From Candidatus Hodarchaeota archaeon (GTDB taxonomy: Archaea > Asgardarchaeota > Heimdallarchaeia > Hodarchaeales > Hodarchaeaceae), in NCBI GenBank assembly GCA_016840305.1, contig JAEOSP010000362.1, forward strand, positions 1-6,282: 6,282 bases of DNA. Direction: 5' to 3'. How positions within the stretch are numbered: position 1 is the first letter of the stretch; each line of letters starts with the position of its first letter. The notes beneath the pieces are model-generated. The model was not told the origin of the DNA, did not search any database, and saw only the letters and a list, made by a program, of their open reading frames with translations. Positions 5,315 to 6,282 of this stretch are shown piece by piece. The position numbers and the translations under genes are program-made.

Positions 5315-6282
5315 ATGAATCTCTCACCAAGCAATATACCTGATGGAATCCACACGGTTTGTGAGCGATTTCACTCGAATAATTTTCAAGTGTTCTTAGT
5401 AGGTGGATCGATACGAGATTTATTGAGAGGAAAGACACGTCCTAACGATTGGGATCTTGCAACCGATGCATTACCATCTGAAGTTATCTCTATTTTCAGT
5501 AAAGAATATCGTGTGATTCCAACAGGATTGAAACATGGAACCGTTACACTTCTTTTTGATAAGTTTACAATAGAAATAACAACATTTCGTATTGAAGGAA
5601 ATTACCTCGATGGGCGGCATCCAGAAAATGTTTCTTTTGTTTCAGACATCAATGAGGATCTATCTCGACGTGATCTTACTATAAATGCAATAGCTTACAA
5701 TTCAATAACAGAAGAATTGGTTGATCCATTCAATGGAGTAAAAGATATTCGTAATAAGATAGTAAGGTTAGTAGGAGCTCCAGCAGAGAGATTAGAAGAG
5801 GATGGATTACGATTAATTCGGATATTCCGTTTTCTCTCTCAATTGGGCTACACTATTGATGATCAAACCTTCAATGAAGTACCAAATCATTTTAAAACCT
5901 TTAACTTAGTAGCCAAGGAGCGTATTCAAACCGAATTGCAGAAATTGATGGCTGGGGACTACTGGAAAGAAGCCTTACGTTTAATGTATAAATCAGGTTT
6001 CCTCATTCATGTTATCCCTGAATTTCAATCCCCCAGTATGCAAGAAATAACTGAATTAGGAATTTCACGAGTTGAAATAACCTTAAAATTAATTGAGGAT
6101 TTATTGATAGACACAAGCTTAAATTTACGATTTGTTTCCCTTTTTCATCAAGTTTCTGCTCTTTCTAAAAATGATCATGGTATTTTTCCAGATTTCAATG
6201 ATAAAATTATTAGAAACACTTTGAAGCGAATGAAATTTCCGAATAAACAAATCAACAGTATCGCCCACTTCCTTAGGATTCA
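5315..6282 (+). CDS. cca: Class II CCA-adding tRNA nucleotidyltransferase / poly(A) polymerase family (3' end outside window)
   Basis: This enzyme adds or repairs the 3' CCA end of tRNAs without a nucleic-acid template. The 322 visible residues begin at ATG 5315 and remain open at the window edge. All five class II head/neck motifs are visible. Motif A is VGGSIRDLLRG with NDWDLAT (29-50), giving catalytic Asp45 and Asp47. The flexible-loop region is FRIEGNYLDGRHPENVSF (91-108). Motif B is RRDLTINAIAY (118-128). Motif C is DPFNGVKDI (137-145). Motif D is EDGLRLIRIFRF (162-173), whose Glu162, Asp163 and Arg166 form the base-selecting EDxxR. Motif E is AKERIQTELQKLMAG (200-214). The remainder is the start of the helical body and tail that grips tRNA. 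Motif D with EDxxR favours CCA-adding over poly(A) polymerase, but the missing C-terminus prevents a firm distinction, and split CC-adding or A-adding enzymes remain possible. No Shine-Dalgarno is present. The gene diverges from the methyltransferase across 91 bp. Confidence 0.85.
   Translation, partial: MNLSPSNIPDGIHTVCERFHSNNFQVFLVGGSIRDLLRGKTRPNDWDLATDALPSEVISIFSKEYRVIPTGLKHGTVTLLFDKFTIEITTFRIEGNYLDGRHPENVSFVSDINEDLSRRDLTINAIAYNSITEELVDPFNGVKDIRNKIVRLVGAPAERLEEDGLRLIRIFRFLSQLGYTIDDQTFNEVPNHFKTFNLVAKERIQTELQKLMAGDYWKEALRLMYKSGFLIHVIPEFQSPSMQEITELGISRVEITLKLIEDLLIDTSLNLRFVSLFHQVSALSKNDHGIFPDFNDKIIRNTLKRMKFPNKQINSIAHFLRI

Noticed and set aside
5315..6282. Poly(A) polymerase I (PcnB) instead of CCA-adding enzyme
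   Set aside because: Motif D reads EDxLR with a normal motif B/C layout as in CCA-adding enzymes; full exclusion is impossible because the C-terminus is outside the window.
1..6282. tRNA, rRNA, insertion sequence or integration site
   Set aside because: I saw no tRNA-like cloverleaf, transposase motif or terminal inverted repeat pair in the gaps between the genes.

Overview
The window looks like chromosomal DNA from an AT-rich archaeon. Three things suggest this. The single-stranded-DNA-binding protein at the left edge is the simple one-OB-fold archaeal type with an Arg-Gly tail. Several genes have TTTAAATA-like boxes about 28 bp before the start codon, which is archaeal promoter spacing with leaderless or nearly leaderless messages. 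The MscL channel has a long helix-plus-proline N-terminal extension. The CCA-adding enzyme at the right edge is the exception: it is class II (bacterial/eukaryotic type), whereas archaea as a rule use class I. That points to transfer or to a lineage with mixed inheritance. Asgard archaea would be one candidate, but this is inference and the window cannot settle it.

Layout, left to right. (1) 1-483, plus strand: 3' part of an OB-fold ssDNA-binding protein with an RGG tail that carries tandem DNA repeats, followed by a hairpin terminator. (2) 613-1103, minus strand: mscL with a stem-loop/T9 terminator over its stop codon; it converges with the SSB gene. (3) 1210-2175, minus strand: a catalytic-domain-only threonine/serine ammonia-lyase or serine racemase-like PLP enzyme with a clear TATA box. 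(4) 2245-2427, minus strand: an unrecognised acidic 60-residue protein with its own plausible promoter. (5) 2428-2649: a noncoding gap holding a cluster of palindromes and GGTAAT-type repeats. (6) 2650-5223, minus strand: a large Eco57I/type IIG-like adenine-N6 DNA methyltransferase with a TaqI-like specificity region and no recognisable nuclease domain. (7) 5224-5314: a 91-bp divergent promoter region. (8) 5315 to the right edge, plus strand: the class II CCA-adding enzyme, 3' end missing.

The genes do not form one pathway. They are mostly single transcription units for DNA maintenance, osmotic protection, amino-acid metabolism and tRNA maturation, with one accessory-looking DNA methyltransferase between them. 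The observations most worth following are the apparent one-base frame problem at the methyltransferase start, the loss or absence of its nuclease, the class II CCA enzyme in an archaeal-looking context, and the MscL whose cytoplasmic helix sits at the N-terminus instead of the C-terminus. I did not see a convincing new multi-gene system.
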